A stretch of DNA of 64,000 nt from Plectrocnemia conspersa (Eukaryota > Arthropoda > Insecta > Trichoptera > Polycentropodidae). The notes beneath the pieces are model-generated. The model saw nothing but the letters and a program-made list of their open reading frames with translations. It did no database searches and had not been told where the DNA came from. The stretch's first letter is position 1, and each line of letters opens with the position of its first letter. The stretch spans positions 310,001-374,000 of the forward strand of contig VTFK01000306.1 of the NCBI GenBank assembly GCA_009617715.1, written 5' to 3'. Shown in pieces: positions 23,770-33,585 of this stretch. The position numbers were made by a program, and so were the translations under genes.

Positions 23770-24515
23770 ATGGCGGAAATCAGAGATTATTTAATTATTG
23801 GTAAGTGAGTGAAATTATGTATAAATGCGGATGTAAATTAATAAACTGCTGTTTTCGTACATGTTTTTGTCGTTGTGTGTGTGTTGAAAGTTAAAATAAA
23901 CAATTATTTTTAGTTCAGAAAAGGATTATTGTAAACGAGCTGTCAAAACACACGAAACGTGCAAAGTGCACAAAGTGTTGCCATAAGTAATAAGCAAAAT
24001 GTCAAAACAAGAATCTCGGTCAAAAACCTAATATTTTTTTATTTCTATAATATATAAAATAAAATTAATATACTCGGCAAACAATAAACTATTTTCAAAA
24101 ACTATGCATAAGGCATTTTTTTATTATTTAAAAAAATATTTATTACTATTATTGATATTTTTGCGAGTCATTTCGAAATTTGAAATTTGAGGTCTGTATA
24201 TATATCTTCTTCCACTTATTTCTCCCCTGAGAGATGAGTTGGCTTAATTCGCAATTGTCAAATTGAGTTTCATAGACATTTTAGAGCAGCATATAATTTC
24301 ACAAGCGCCTGCTAGTAGAAATATATATCTACTGGTGAAAGTGTATTTGGACATCATTAGTGAAAATAACCTTTTTATAAAAAAAACGCATTTTTACTTA
24401 TAAATTCCCTGTTTTTTCCGTCCATCCATTAAAATTCCCATTTTTGTCCATCAGCATCTCAAAATGGATAACCTTATTTGTTTTAGCTGTCCCGCTTTCA
24501 AGCGTCATACGTACG
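23770..24515 (+). CDS. Possible first exons of a divergent plus-strand gene
   Basis: An ATG at 23770 opens MAEIRDYLII and runs into a strong donor (GTAAGTGAG) after 23800, leaving one base. A possible second exon at 24487-24515 has a TTTTAG acceptor and a GTAAGC donor, matches the phase, and adds AVPLSSVIRT. Further exons would have to lie beyond the retroelement at 24.9-28.8 kb, and I could not find them. The start lies about 95 bases from the first LARGE coding exon on the opposite strand, so the two would share a bidirectional promoter. The product is not recognised. Twenty residues with good splice signals is weak evidence. Confidence 0.33.
24180..24385 (+). repeat. Dispersed repeat, copy B
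   Basis: Second copy of the 18640-19140 repeat in the same orientation; see that entry for the shared blocks. Confidence 0.65.
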
Positions 24516-24891
24516 GTAAGCCTACTAAGTTTTTAAATACAGTTTTAATATCGCACAAATTAAATGGATTGTTGTAAGATTAATAGCTATTAATTATGGT
24601 ATATGTCATATGCCAGTGTGTTGATCGCGATCTATCAATCGACCGCAAAGCTATTTGCGATCGTCCGCGCTTTACTAAGATACACGTTGTATTTCGTACT
24701 AAAACGTCTACGCAAAATAGTGGCTTAAATTTAAAAAAATAACGAAAAGACTAAGGATTGAACGTTCGCATAAACTAGAATAGGATTTATTAATTATATT
24801 TATATGAAACAACACTATATATTTCTGGCAATTGCACCACTGCTAGACCGACAGCATAAGTCTGGTTTAATTTTATTAGTATTATATAATT

Positions 24892-24997
24892 TTGTGCTGC
24901 CGTCCGCCTAGGTCGCTGTCCGGTTTAAGAGAGCGAGTCCTGCGCGTCTTCCCCTCGGTCGCCTTTCTCCTCCCCCCGGTGTTGCCATCACACCACA
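24892..24997 (-). repeat. 3' LTR of the compact retroelement
   Basis: 106 bp, identical to 28714-28819. In the sense direction it begins TGTGGTGTGATGG and ends GGCAGCACAA, so it starts with the usual TG; the usual CA lies one base before the end of the identical stretch. It is preceded by a purine-rich AGGAGGG-type tract (25000-25008) that could prime plus-strand synthesis. Very short for an LTR. Confidence 0.85.
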
Positions 24998-25016
24998 CGC
25001 CCTCCTGATGCCCTCA

Positions 25017-28000
25017 TCATATAAATTCCCGAAGGTAGGCGGGACGTCTTCGTTGCCGTGTTGGTCGAGGTGTTGAGCTCTGCTCCTCTTCTCGGGAATC
25101 TTCAATGTCGGGCGCGGGAGTCGTCGCGTTTTCTGCTGCTGTAGATGGCCGTTCTGATGGGGTCGAGGGCAGCTGAGGCAATAAGCTAATCGTAGTCAGC
25201 TGCGGTCTGTCCTCCCTTGGCGCCTTCCTCAAGTCTAGGACGTGTCGCGGAATGCCATCTACGATGACGTTGTTCCGCGACACAATCCCGGTCACGCGCC
25301 CCTCGGTCCAAGGTTTGGTGCACGACGACTGCGCTGGTTTAACGAGCACAGCTTCGTTAACCTCGAACCTCGCTTCTTCCGCGTCGCTCCCTTCCGTCGT
25401 CGTCGCCGGGTGCCTCCACTTGTAGTTGAATATCATTCTAGCCGGCGACGAGGTGATGTCCTTCGGGTCTTTTGGTGCGAGGTTGTACCAGAATACCGCT
25501 TGAACTGGGGAGATGTTGGTTCTAGCTGCCGTTCTCTTTATCGTGCGGTGGTGACGTTCGACGATACCGTTTCCTTGCGATCGGTACGCGGCTCTGAAGC
25601 GTCTTCGCACGTTCCACCGGTTGCACATGTCAGATCTGAAGGCTGTTCCGTTGTCCATAAGCAGCTCCTCAGGTGGACCCCTCTCAATGAACAGCTGCTC
25701 CAGCTGTGCCGCGATTTCAGATGCGGCTTCGGAGCGTAACGGCTTCCATACTCCGAATCTGCTCGGGCCGCAGTCGACGATCGTGAGATATCGCTCTCCT
25801 TCGTAATGCGTCACATCCACGGCTAGCCTCGTCCACTTCTGCTTGACCTCCAACGAACCTTCCTCGTGCGTCGTCGGGTGCGGGTCGATCAACTGACATC
25901 TGTCACACTGACGTACGCAGTTCTCGATCTGGCCGCGCGTGGCGCTGGGCACTACCATTCGCGCGAGATGAAGGCTGCGGTCCACCCCGAAATGGTGCAT
26001 TTGATGCAGCTCCTCAACGGTAGCGGCGCAAACTGGTTCACCTGGTTCAACTCTCCTAACCAGGTCTACCCAAGACTTCTTTACCCTGGTAAGGGCGTCC
26101 GCTCGATTCTTCTCCGACGGAACTTGCACAATTTTGACGTTTATGCAATATTCGTCGAAGAGCTCGCGTAGAACACCCAGTCGTCTCCTGACAAGCATCT
26201 CTGCGGCGCCGGACACTTTCGCCTTCGGGCCCGCCTCACACGCAGAGTTCAACCAACTGACGACCGTCGCCGAATCGGTCACGATGGTCAGTCTTCGAAC
26301 TCCCCATTTGACAGCTAGGTTTACGCCTTTAAGAACTGCGTCCAGTTCCGCGACGTTGATGTGTCCAACGTCCGTAGGCTTTCTAAGCCATGCTGCGTCC
26401 TCCACCACGTCTCCGTCAATCTCGAGCGCTACGCCGTACGCGATGGAGCTCGCGTCGCACCACACTTTCCCCTGCTCCGTTCGCAGGATACTCCACTTTC
26501 CTCGCACTGGGTCGTCTGCGCGCACCCTGGCCAGGATCTCGCGCATCACCTTCTCCGCCCGCCTTCCGACTGGATCTTCCCAAGATGTGCCTTCGCACGC
26601 ACGCTTTACAAAGCTGCAGGCCACCCTCAACCAATTGCCGATCGGGTAGTGGCCCACTAGCTTGCCGCAAATGGAGAAAAGCACTCGTCGCGTCAACTTG
26701 GACCCATTTTCGAGTGTCGGGATGGAATTACCCCGTCTAAAGCGGAGGGAACCGTCCGCTTCCCGTCTCACCTCCATTCCCAACACTCGGCCGCCCTCCA
26801 GGTCCTCTGTCGGTTTAGCCTCCAGGCCAAACTCTTTCAATAACGCCTCCACTCTGCTCGCCTTCACGACGCTCTCGTCCACGATTATATCGTCGATATA
26901 ATTATCGGTCCCCCGTCGGACCTCGGCGTCCTGTGAGAGGACATGCTCCACAATTCGGTTCATTATCTTCGGCGCACTGCTCAGTCCGAAACCGAGTCTC
27001 GTGAGGCAGTACGGTTTCCCCTCGTACCGCACCAGCTGGTGACGCCAAAGATTCTCGTCCACTCTTACTTGGAGATAGGCCGCCTTGAGGTCGATCAACT
27101 TGAGGGGCCCTCTCAGTCTTCTCCATTTGCGCACTGTTTCATCGCATGCGGGTGCTTCCATCCCGGAGTTGCACTCGACGAACTTGTTGAGTTCGCGGTA
27201 GTCGAGTACCGGCCGAACTTTCGACTTGTTAGGCTGGGCCACAGCCATCAACGGCAGAACTCCTCGGGTTTGAGCCGACCACGGACGGAGCCAGCCTTTG
27301 TCGATCCACTTGTTGATCTCTTTTTTGAATTCGTCTTTCAAATTGTTTCGGCTGACGCTGCCATAGTGGGAGATCGCGTTTTTGAGGTCTGCAGGGCCAT
27401 CTTTCCAGATCCATCTGGTCGTCCACGACTTGCCGTCAAACCAGGCGCAGAAGTCCTTGTCATTAATGGTCACAGTCGGTGAACTGGAAGTCGCGGCTAC
27501 GTCCGTCTTCCGCTCGCATACTCGACGACCTCTTCCGACCGTCGCTAGCGATACTTCGCCGAGAAATTTCACGCGGTCGCCGTTGATATGCACACCGCCG
27601 AACCGTTTAATGACGTCCATGCCGCATATTATGTCGACGCCGGGCAGCAGATTGTTCATCACTAAGCAGTCGATGGTCGTCGAATGACCGTCGATGGCCA
27701 ATCTCACGTTCGCCGTACCCTCGCATCGCACTCTCGAGCCGTCCACTGCGACCACTGTCACTGCACTCGCTTTCGAAGCGATCTCGGTCCGGGTTCGGCG
27801 CGAAACTATTGTTTTAGCACATCCTGAGTCTATGAGCGCGCGAACGGCCCGCCCGTCAATCGTCGCATGGACGATCGGTAGCGCCGCAACGTTTACTTCG
27901 GGAGACCCACCGGCGCACTGGAACTCCCGGGCCCTTTTCCCGACGGGCATTCGCGCTGCATGTGGCCCGAGCCGCCGCACGTCCAGCACTCCAGCTTCTC

Positions 28001-28043
28001 TGTGCAGTCTCGGAGCAAGTGAGGGCCTCCGCATCGGAAGCAC
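25017..28043 (-). CDS. pol: Retroelement pol (protease, RT, RNase H, integrase)
   Basis: A 1008-codon open frame; the part before about codon 36 overlaps gag and is probably not used from its own start. Domains: aspartic protease with DSG (residues 72-74); reverse transcriptase with YIDD (382-385); RNase H with D530, E566, D590 and D649; integrase with an HHCC-type zinc region (about 680-716) and catalytic D743, D797 and E829. Only 31 residues separate the last Asp and Glu, against 35 in most integrases of this class. The frame is -1 relative to gag and the stop is at 25017-25019. No interruptions. High G+C and CpG content throughout. Confidence 0.92.
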   Translation of the reverse strand: MLPMRRPSLAPRLHREAGVLDVRRLGPHAARMPVGKRAREFQCAGGSPEVNVAALPIVHATIDGRAVRALIDSGCAKTIVSRRTRTEIASKASAVTVVAVDGSRVRCEGTANVRLAIDGHSTTIDCLVMNNLLPGVDIICGMDVIKRFGGVHINGDRVKFLGEVSLATVGRGRRVCERKTDVAATSSSPTVTINDKDFCAWFDGKSWTTRWIWKDGPADLKNAISHYGSVSRNNLKDEFKKEINKWIDKGWLRPWSAQTRGVLPLMAVAQPNKSKVRPVLDYRELNKFVECNSGMEAPACDETVRKWRRLRGPLKLIDLKAAYLQVRVDENLWRHQLVRYEGKPYCLTRLGFGLSSAPKIMNRIVEHVLSQDAEVRRGTDNYIDDIIVDESVVKASRVEALLKEFGLEAKPTEDLEGGRVLGMEVRREADGSLRFRRGNSIPTLENGSKLTRRVLFSICGKLVGHYPIGNWLRVACSFVKRACEGTSWEDPVGRRAEKVMREILARVRADDPVRGKWSILRTEQGKVWCDASSIAYGVALEIDGDVVEDAAWLRKPTDVGHINVAELDAVLKGVNLAVKWGVRRLTIVTDSATVVSWLNSACEAGPKAKVSGAAEMLVRRRLGVLRELFDEYCINVKIVQVPSEKNRADALTRVKKSWVDLVRRVEPGEPVCAATVEELHQMHHFGVDRSLHLARMVVPSATRGQIENCVRQCDRCQLIDPHPTTHEEGSLEVKQKWTRLAVDVTHYEGERYLTIVDCGPSRFGVWKPLRSEAASEIAAQLEQLFIERGPPEELLMDNGTAFRSDMCNRWNVRRRFRAAYRSQGNGIVERHHRTIKRTAARTNISPVQAVFWYNLAPKDPKDITSSPARMIFNYKWRHPATTTEGSDAEEARFEVNEAVLVKPAQSSCTKPWTEGRVTGIVSRNNVIVDGIPRHVLDLRKAPREDRPQLTTISLLPQLPSTPSERPSTAAENATTPAPDIEDSREEEQSSTPRPTRQRRRPAYLREFI

Positions 28044-28699
28044 TTTTTGCCGCGCGCGTCGTTCAGCGAGTTGCGACTTCCCCTCGCCGCGCCTTTGCCG
28101 GTGCCGGTGCCGTTGCCCGTCGCTCGCCTCGCGCCGTTGACGTTCGTGGCTCCCGCCGCCGCGACGCTAGCGCCCTCCACACCGGGCTCGGCGTCCCTTC
28201 GCACCTCTCGCCGCTCCGCGTACTGCTCCAAGAGCGGCCTCGCGAATTCGGCCAGCTCCGACGGGGCGGCCGCTCCGCTCGCGTCTCGCGTCCAGACGGC
28301 GCTCGCCACTTCGGCCGGCAGGCAATACACAAAATGGCGAGCCATGAATGCATCTGTGTTGACGGACGCGACCGTCGCGAGCTTCCGCAGCTCTTCTAGA
28401 AACAGCTCCGGGTGCTCGCCGTTCCACCTCTTCTCCATCAGCATGGAGTAAGCCTTCCGCCCGTCAGGCGCGAATACTTTGAATAGCGCCGCTTTTATGG
28501 CCGCCACGTCCTGCTGCGCCGCTTCGCTGAGCGCGTCGACGATCACGCTCGCGCGTCCCTCCAGGAACAGCGGCACGATGGCCGCGATGTTTGCATCTCC
28601 TCGAAGTCTGACAACGCGCTCCAATTTCGTGAACCACGCCACAACGTCCCCCTCGCCGTTGAATGGCCGCACCACGTCGCAGATCCGCACTTCTGCCAT
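27893..28699 (-). CDS. gag: Retroelement gag with two CCHC zinc knuckles
   Basis: 268 residues starting MAEVRICDVVRPFNGEGDVV. The N-terminal two thirds are helical and capsid-like. The C-terminal part is Ala/Gly/Arg-rich and then carries two zinc knuckles (CFRCGGPHLLRDC and CWTCGGSGHMQREC); the first has the C-x2-C-x5-H-x-C-like spacing altered, the second the classic C-x2-C-x4-H-x4-C. It packages the element's RNA in cytoplasmic particles. The start is only 14 bases after the 5' LTR, which is unusual. The end overlaps pol by about 150 bases and holds a frameshift signal. Confidence 0.88.
   Translation of the reverse strand: MAEVRICDVVRPFNGEGDVVAWFTKLERVVRLRGDANIAAIVPLFLEGRASVIVDALSEAAQQDVAAIKAALFKVFAPDGRKAYSMLMEKRWNGEHPELFLEELRKLATVASVNTDAFMARHFVYCLPAEVASAVWTRDASGAAAPSELAEFARPLLEQYAERREVRRDAEPGVEGASVAAAGATNVNGARRATGNGTGTGKGAARGSRNSLNDARGKKCFRCGGPHLLRDCTEKLECWTCGGSGHMQRECPSGKGPGSSSAPVGLPK
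27935..27941 (-). promoter_or_regulatory. Probable -1 ribosomal frameshift site GGGAAAA
   Basis: The minus strand reads G-GGA-AAA in gag phase, matching the X-XXY-YYZ slippery consensus. A -1 slip enters the pol frame directly. The next bases are GGGCCCGGG, able to form a stem. It lies 13 codons before the gag stop codon. Confidence 0.75.
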
Positions 28700-28713
28700 G
28701 TTGCCCGGATAGC

Positions 28714-28819
28714 TTGTGCTGCCGTCCGCCTAGGTCGCTGTCCGGTTTAAGAGAGCGAGTCCTGCGCGTCTTCCCCTCGGTCGCCTTTCTCCTCCCCCCG
28801 GTGTTGCCATCACACCACA
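28714..28819 (-). repeat. 5' LTR of the compact retroelement
   Basis: Identical 106-bp copy of 24892-24997. On its inner side only 14 bases separate it from the gag ATG, and no sequence beginning TGG (the usual start of a tRNA primer-binding site) stands at the junction. Confidence 0.85.
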
Positions 28820-31100
28820 TGAGCTCATAATTGACATTGCTATACTTCAAAATATCAAGGGGATTACACTAAAGATAAAGGAGTCAACCAGTTAACTGCT
28901 GTAAGACATTTGCATGGCATTATAATAATTTCATTATGAAGTCTTGACTCATCCCCAATTATCAGCCGCAAATCAATCGGATTGTATTTTAGCACGTGTT
29001 GCTTTTAGTTCAAGACAAATGTATGAGCCTTTTTTTGCATCGATCGTTAAATGAATATAAAATATAGGTTGTCTTATTAACCATCCCGAAAACAGAAATC
29101 ACTGCAAAAAGGTAATGCTTTATGTATGGTGAAATTATATTATTATAACTTATGGAACACAACGAATCAATTACAGGCAAACGTAATTGTGATCAATTAA
29201 CATAATTAAACACCGCTCTTAAAAAGGTTTGACCTTATTGGTAAAGAAAAAAGGGGGTAGTTTTTCATTATGACAATTCGTGACTTCATTTGGCGATGAT
29301 GACCCAACACAAGCAGAAATAATTGAACTTGGATGTTATTATGCACCCACCATACACTCCAGGTATATTATAATGAAAACATACTTAGTCAACAAAAAAT
29401 TTAAAAAAAGGCAGGTAAAAAAACTCTAAATTTATTTTTTGCATCAGTCACAGAAATTATATTTTAATTGCATAAATGAGCTACTAGAAAAATGGAAGAG
29501 AGTTAAACTACCAATAAATATTATCTAGCTATTAATATTATTAAAATTGTATGAAAATCAATATATAAAATTAATTGTGTTTTGAACCATTTTTTTCAGC
29601 GAGAAAACTGCGATTGCATATAAATGATAAAAGTCTGGGGTCTGAAGGATATTAGATTCTGCCAACAGGTGATTTTAAGGTATATATAAGCACTTTAAAG
29701 TATCTGAAACACGTATTTAAAAAACTGTAATAAGATTTTAGAAGCAACTTGCGAGGATGATATTTGCGTATATATACCAAGCAATAAAATTGGTGATATT
29801 GCGAGTTCGACGCCATCAAATATATCAAAATACAGGCCAACCCATTGGGTGAACCGGACATTTGACCCTCGTGGCGGATTTGAAGCCTGCAAAGCGGTTA
29901 ACTTTTAATAAGCCTAGAGGTAAGATGAGCTCCGGTAGGTTGGACTGAATACAGAGAGTCATCCAAATGCTCAGCATAGCAACTGGCGTTGCATAACCTA
30001 GGATAGACTGAGATGCAGGATAATCATGGACTTAAAATTAAAATCAATGAAAATTTATAAACGCCTAAATATATGGGTGCGTATGTAAGTATATTAAGTT
30101 ACCTAATCAGGTATTAAGTGCGTGTATATTTTAACCATATATTTTAGGTAGGAAAGCTGATCATTAGGAAAGTTATATTATGTTCAAAGTTTATAGTTTA
30201 ATGTTGTAAGGTGTGTTATAATTTATATTTTAAACAATTCGGATATGCAAATTAAATATAAAACTTTTTTATCATTAAAACAGCGCTTACCCTTTCTAAA
30301 ATCGGTCTTAAGGCCGCAATGGCTGCAAGTCCTCTAAACCTGTGTTATATTTTGTTTAATCCCGATGTGTTAGCAAGTATTTGACGCCCGCTCTATATCT
30401 TATACGATATCTTGTTAACGTTAAGAAATGATTATCTACCAGTTACACAATACTATTAATCTGCCATTAGTCTATGGTGAAATTAATCGTAAATGCATAG
30501 ATTTGATTTACAAAATCTAATTATCTCTTGTTGTTTATGCTATGATGCTTTTAAATGATAGTCAAAGTGTGATTATTTATGTATGCAGGTTAAACTATCT
30601 AATTAATTGTTTACATTCATCAATCAATACACACGAAGCTTTTATTGCAAAATAAAAACATTTCAAGAGATTTGTACATGTCGCGGTTTCGCTAGCGTGC
30701 TAATAAGTACATTTTTTCACGAATCTATAAAGAAAACCATAGTTCGCAATAAACAACACTTTTTTCATGCGCATGAATGGCAACCGAGGTTTTTATATTA
30801 TATTGAAAATCGACACAAAAGCTATTATTTTCATGCGCGATCATAATTAAATACCCATAATATTTCTGCTCGACCGGTGGCCATAATACACGAAAGACTT
30901 TCGATTTTTTGCATTATCGAACTGAGACGATCAATTTTCGGTGATGTCCGTGCCGACTAGTGATTTGCATGATACAGCGCTGAAACTAGAAACTAATGCC
31001 GAAAGAATGTGCTGCAAACTTTTCTTTGACAACCAGGTTCAGGATATAGTGCGAATTGAGCAATGTACATCTAAATTGGGAGTTTACAAATATCTTTGAC
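28820..31100. other. Non-coding, nothing identified
   Basis: AT-rich with a somewhat less AT-rich patch at 29740-30000. Short ORFs there (up to 69 codons on the minus strand) show no known motif. No tRNA or structured RNA seen. Confidence 0.5.
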
Positions 31101-31140
31101 ATTGCTGACTTTGGCTTACGAATTTTTTTACATAAGTATG

Positions 31141-31235
31141 TGAGGGTGAGGTTTAGGTTAAGGTCGGAATTGCGCAGTCCGTATAGTCTTAGACTAGTAA
31201 CCATGAGGTTGCAGGTTCGAGCCCCAGCAGTGAAT
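31141..31235 (+). repeat. tRNA-derived SINE-like fragment
   Basis: Contains an A-box-like TTGCGCAGTCCG and, 43 bases further, a B-box GGTTCGAGCCC. Between them is an anticodon-loop-like CTAGTAA, which in a Thr tRNA would carry anticodon AGU. The acceptor arms do not pair, so this is a pseudogene or SINE head rather than a working tRNA. Confidence 0.55.
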
Positions 31236-31259
31236 TGAATTTTTATTTATAAAAATGTG

Positions 31260-33430
31260 TTATTAAAAAAACATGAGATTTTGGGTTGCAAAAATTTTAT
31301 TCTTTGAATCAACACAGCTTTTTGCAAAAAAATAAATAACTTGAGCTATTTAAACTATTTTTATTATTTTTTATTATTCACTTAGAAATCAAATTCTATT
31401 TTTAATTATTCACTTTGACGTCGACTAAGCCTTTGCCGAGCATTGGCAGGTACAAAACTGATTGTAATTGCTGTACTGACCGTGAGAATAAAGCTTGTCG
31501 CATATGTAACAATAATGCCATACAAAGTTGGCCTAACAAAGTGCTAAAAGTATTTCCTAATAGTCGTTCAGTGCCTTTACACACTTACAAAATGTACACT
31601 GACAACCAGGTTGAATGCAAAATGACAAAAGCGAGGTTGCCAAATATCTAACGGTTAAAACTCAAACTGTTAACAAATACAATAACATCACAAAAACTTC
31701 GTGACCGACCGTCGTGGCGAAAGTGGGTGAGCGAGAAACCTCTCCGAGGCAGACCAAGCGTATATAAGCAAATACATGCGCCTATACTTCTATTCAGAAT
31801 TTGGTTTCGTCAGCACTTCATCAATAACTCCCATTGATATCCCCTATTTGGGACACAAGAGATGGTAACATTTGATTGAGAAAGGAGCCGCTTATCGTTT
31901 CACGTCAACCATGGTCCAGCTACTGCGTCTGGAATCCAGAGTTCAACCTAATCTTTTCTTCAGACGCAGTTAAAGCTAGCTCTAAAAACACTATCTAAGC
32001 TTATGTTTTATTTTTTCAGATTGATCGAAAAGATTCACCTCGATGCACAAAGTATCGCTATGAATAATCGCTATGGTGTCACGCTGGATGTGTTCTCAAG
32101 GCTTCCACAAGTTAATCGGAACATAAATCATCGACGATCCACCCACCCTTTAATGAAACGTCGCAATGCATTGATCAATACTCACCTATATGGAAGTATC
32201 AGTTTCATAATGAGACGATTCGATATTGAGGCGCAATTAGTTGATGCCTGTTTTTTTTAATATATCGAAATCTGATGGGTGTGGTGTTTCTAATTTCAGG
32301 TCATATTTGAGCTTTGCCTTGAGTTTCTCACATGTCTTCTATTAATAATGGATGGATGAATTTTTTTCACAATATTTTTGCATGCTCGATTTATGAACAT
32401 GATATAGTTATTGAAACAGTTACTTTTATTTTTAGTTTTACAATTTCGAAATGACGACATTTATTAAATATCATAAATGATGGATTATTTCCGATATAAT
32501 TCGTACTACATAGTATATAAACATAACCATGAAATTTCTAAGACTTTTTTTAAAATTATTTTTATCTGTCAGGATATATATAGTATATAGATGATTAGGT
32601 TCTGCCATGTTATTTACATAGTAAATTTGTCTTATATATTCAAAATTTTCGAGTATATTGTGTGTATATATTTTGCAAGATAAATATCATAAATTATAAG
32701 ATCTATAAATTCTTTGGAATAGTAAAATATTTTAGGAGTATTGAACACAAGCAATAACTATTCTGTCTAGACCTGAGTTTATTTTTAAAAGTGGTCCTAT
32801 ATAACCTAACAGTGTGTACTTAGTATACATTTTACAATTTAACCACCATATCGCTTTATGAGGGTATAACCAGCCGCGCCCTTCGTTAAGTAATTGACCT
32901 CGGAACTTCACCATAAATAATAGTTAAGTTCACTTAGCAGCATGCAACCGGGTGCATTTTAATCAACAAGTATAGCTAAAAGCCCACTATATTATTTTGG
33001 TTTATCTTAAAACACTTTTTTTGAACAGGGTGTGCCAGCCATTATATTATGCATAATAGTGTATAATCTTATGATTATGGTGTAGTAGTAAATCAATGAA
33101 GTGCGTGCTCCAGTTCACATATAAATAATCCTTTTGTTCATGCGAGAGATTTAGCGAGGGGTGAGCTCAATAGACCCCCATGGATGGGACAACAATTATT
33201 ATGAGTCATAAACCAAATGTATGGCACGGAGTTATAAATACAAAGACAGCCTGAGAGAATCGAACTGTAAATAAGTTTTAATTTTAATATATTTTTATGT
33301 TTCTTTACAATATTTACATGCAGAAGTGTGTTAGTTTGATTAATATAAATTTGATTATTAACAACGTGCTTCTAGTAAATATATATGTTGTGTTCTATAT
33401 TTTTTATATTATTTGCAGTTAGATTTTTTT
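31260..33430. other. Non-coding, possible promoter-like segment
   Basis: No supported gene. At 31765-31800 a TATATAAG followed about 30 bases later by TTCAGAAT resembles a core promoter, but no convincing ORF follows. The ORFs at 31415-31651 and 32003-32260 have no recognisable domain. Confidence 0.35.
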
Positions 33431-33459
33431 GTACGAGCTTAAACTAAAACACAAAGAGC

Positions 33460-33585
33460 GCAGGAAATGCGAAATATCAATTTGGGATTTGGTGACGGTA
33501 CTGTTAGTCAGAGCACTGTTAAGCGATGGTTAGAAAAAAATTCTTACTGCATTACAGACAATGGTATCAAAAGGTACCGCGCAAA
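33460..33585 (+). pseudogene. Mariner transposase N-terminal fragment
   Basis: Plus strand reads MRNINLGFGDGTVSQSTVKR then WLEKN, a helix-turn-helix of the mariner type (compare the usual pattern ending RTVxRWFxKF). Only about 40 residues remain. A related piece stands at 62.1 kb. Confidence 0.6.

Larger units (their letters stand above)
24886..28832 (-). mobile_element. Compact GC-rich LTR retrotransposon (Ty3/gypsy-like)
   Basis: Element 24892-28819 (3.93 kb), transcribed on the minus strand, order LTR, gag, protease, reverse transcriptase, RNase H, integrase, LTR. The two 106-bp repeats are identical. It stands out sharply by base composition: rich in G and C with CpG throughout, in otherwise AT-dominated DNA. 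ATAATT flanks the left repeat directly (24886-24891) and recurs at 28827-28832, seven bases beyond the right repeat, so a target duplication is possible but not clean. Identical repeats suggest a recent insertion. The domain order fits Ty3/gypsy. A related family name cannot be given without a search. Confidence 0.88.

Noticed and set aside
25242..28712. Many ORFs on the plus strand across the retroelement
   Set aside because: They are antisense shadows of the GC-rich gag and pol; none has a domain and they overlap each other.
31141..31235. Functional Thr tRNA
   Set aside because: The boxes and anticodon loop are there but the acceptor stem does not pair.
31415..31651. 78-codon ORF with several cysteines
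   Set aside because: Cysteines do not form a known zinc or disulfide pattern and no related sequence comes to mind.
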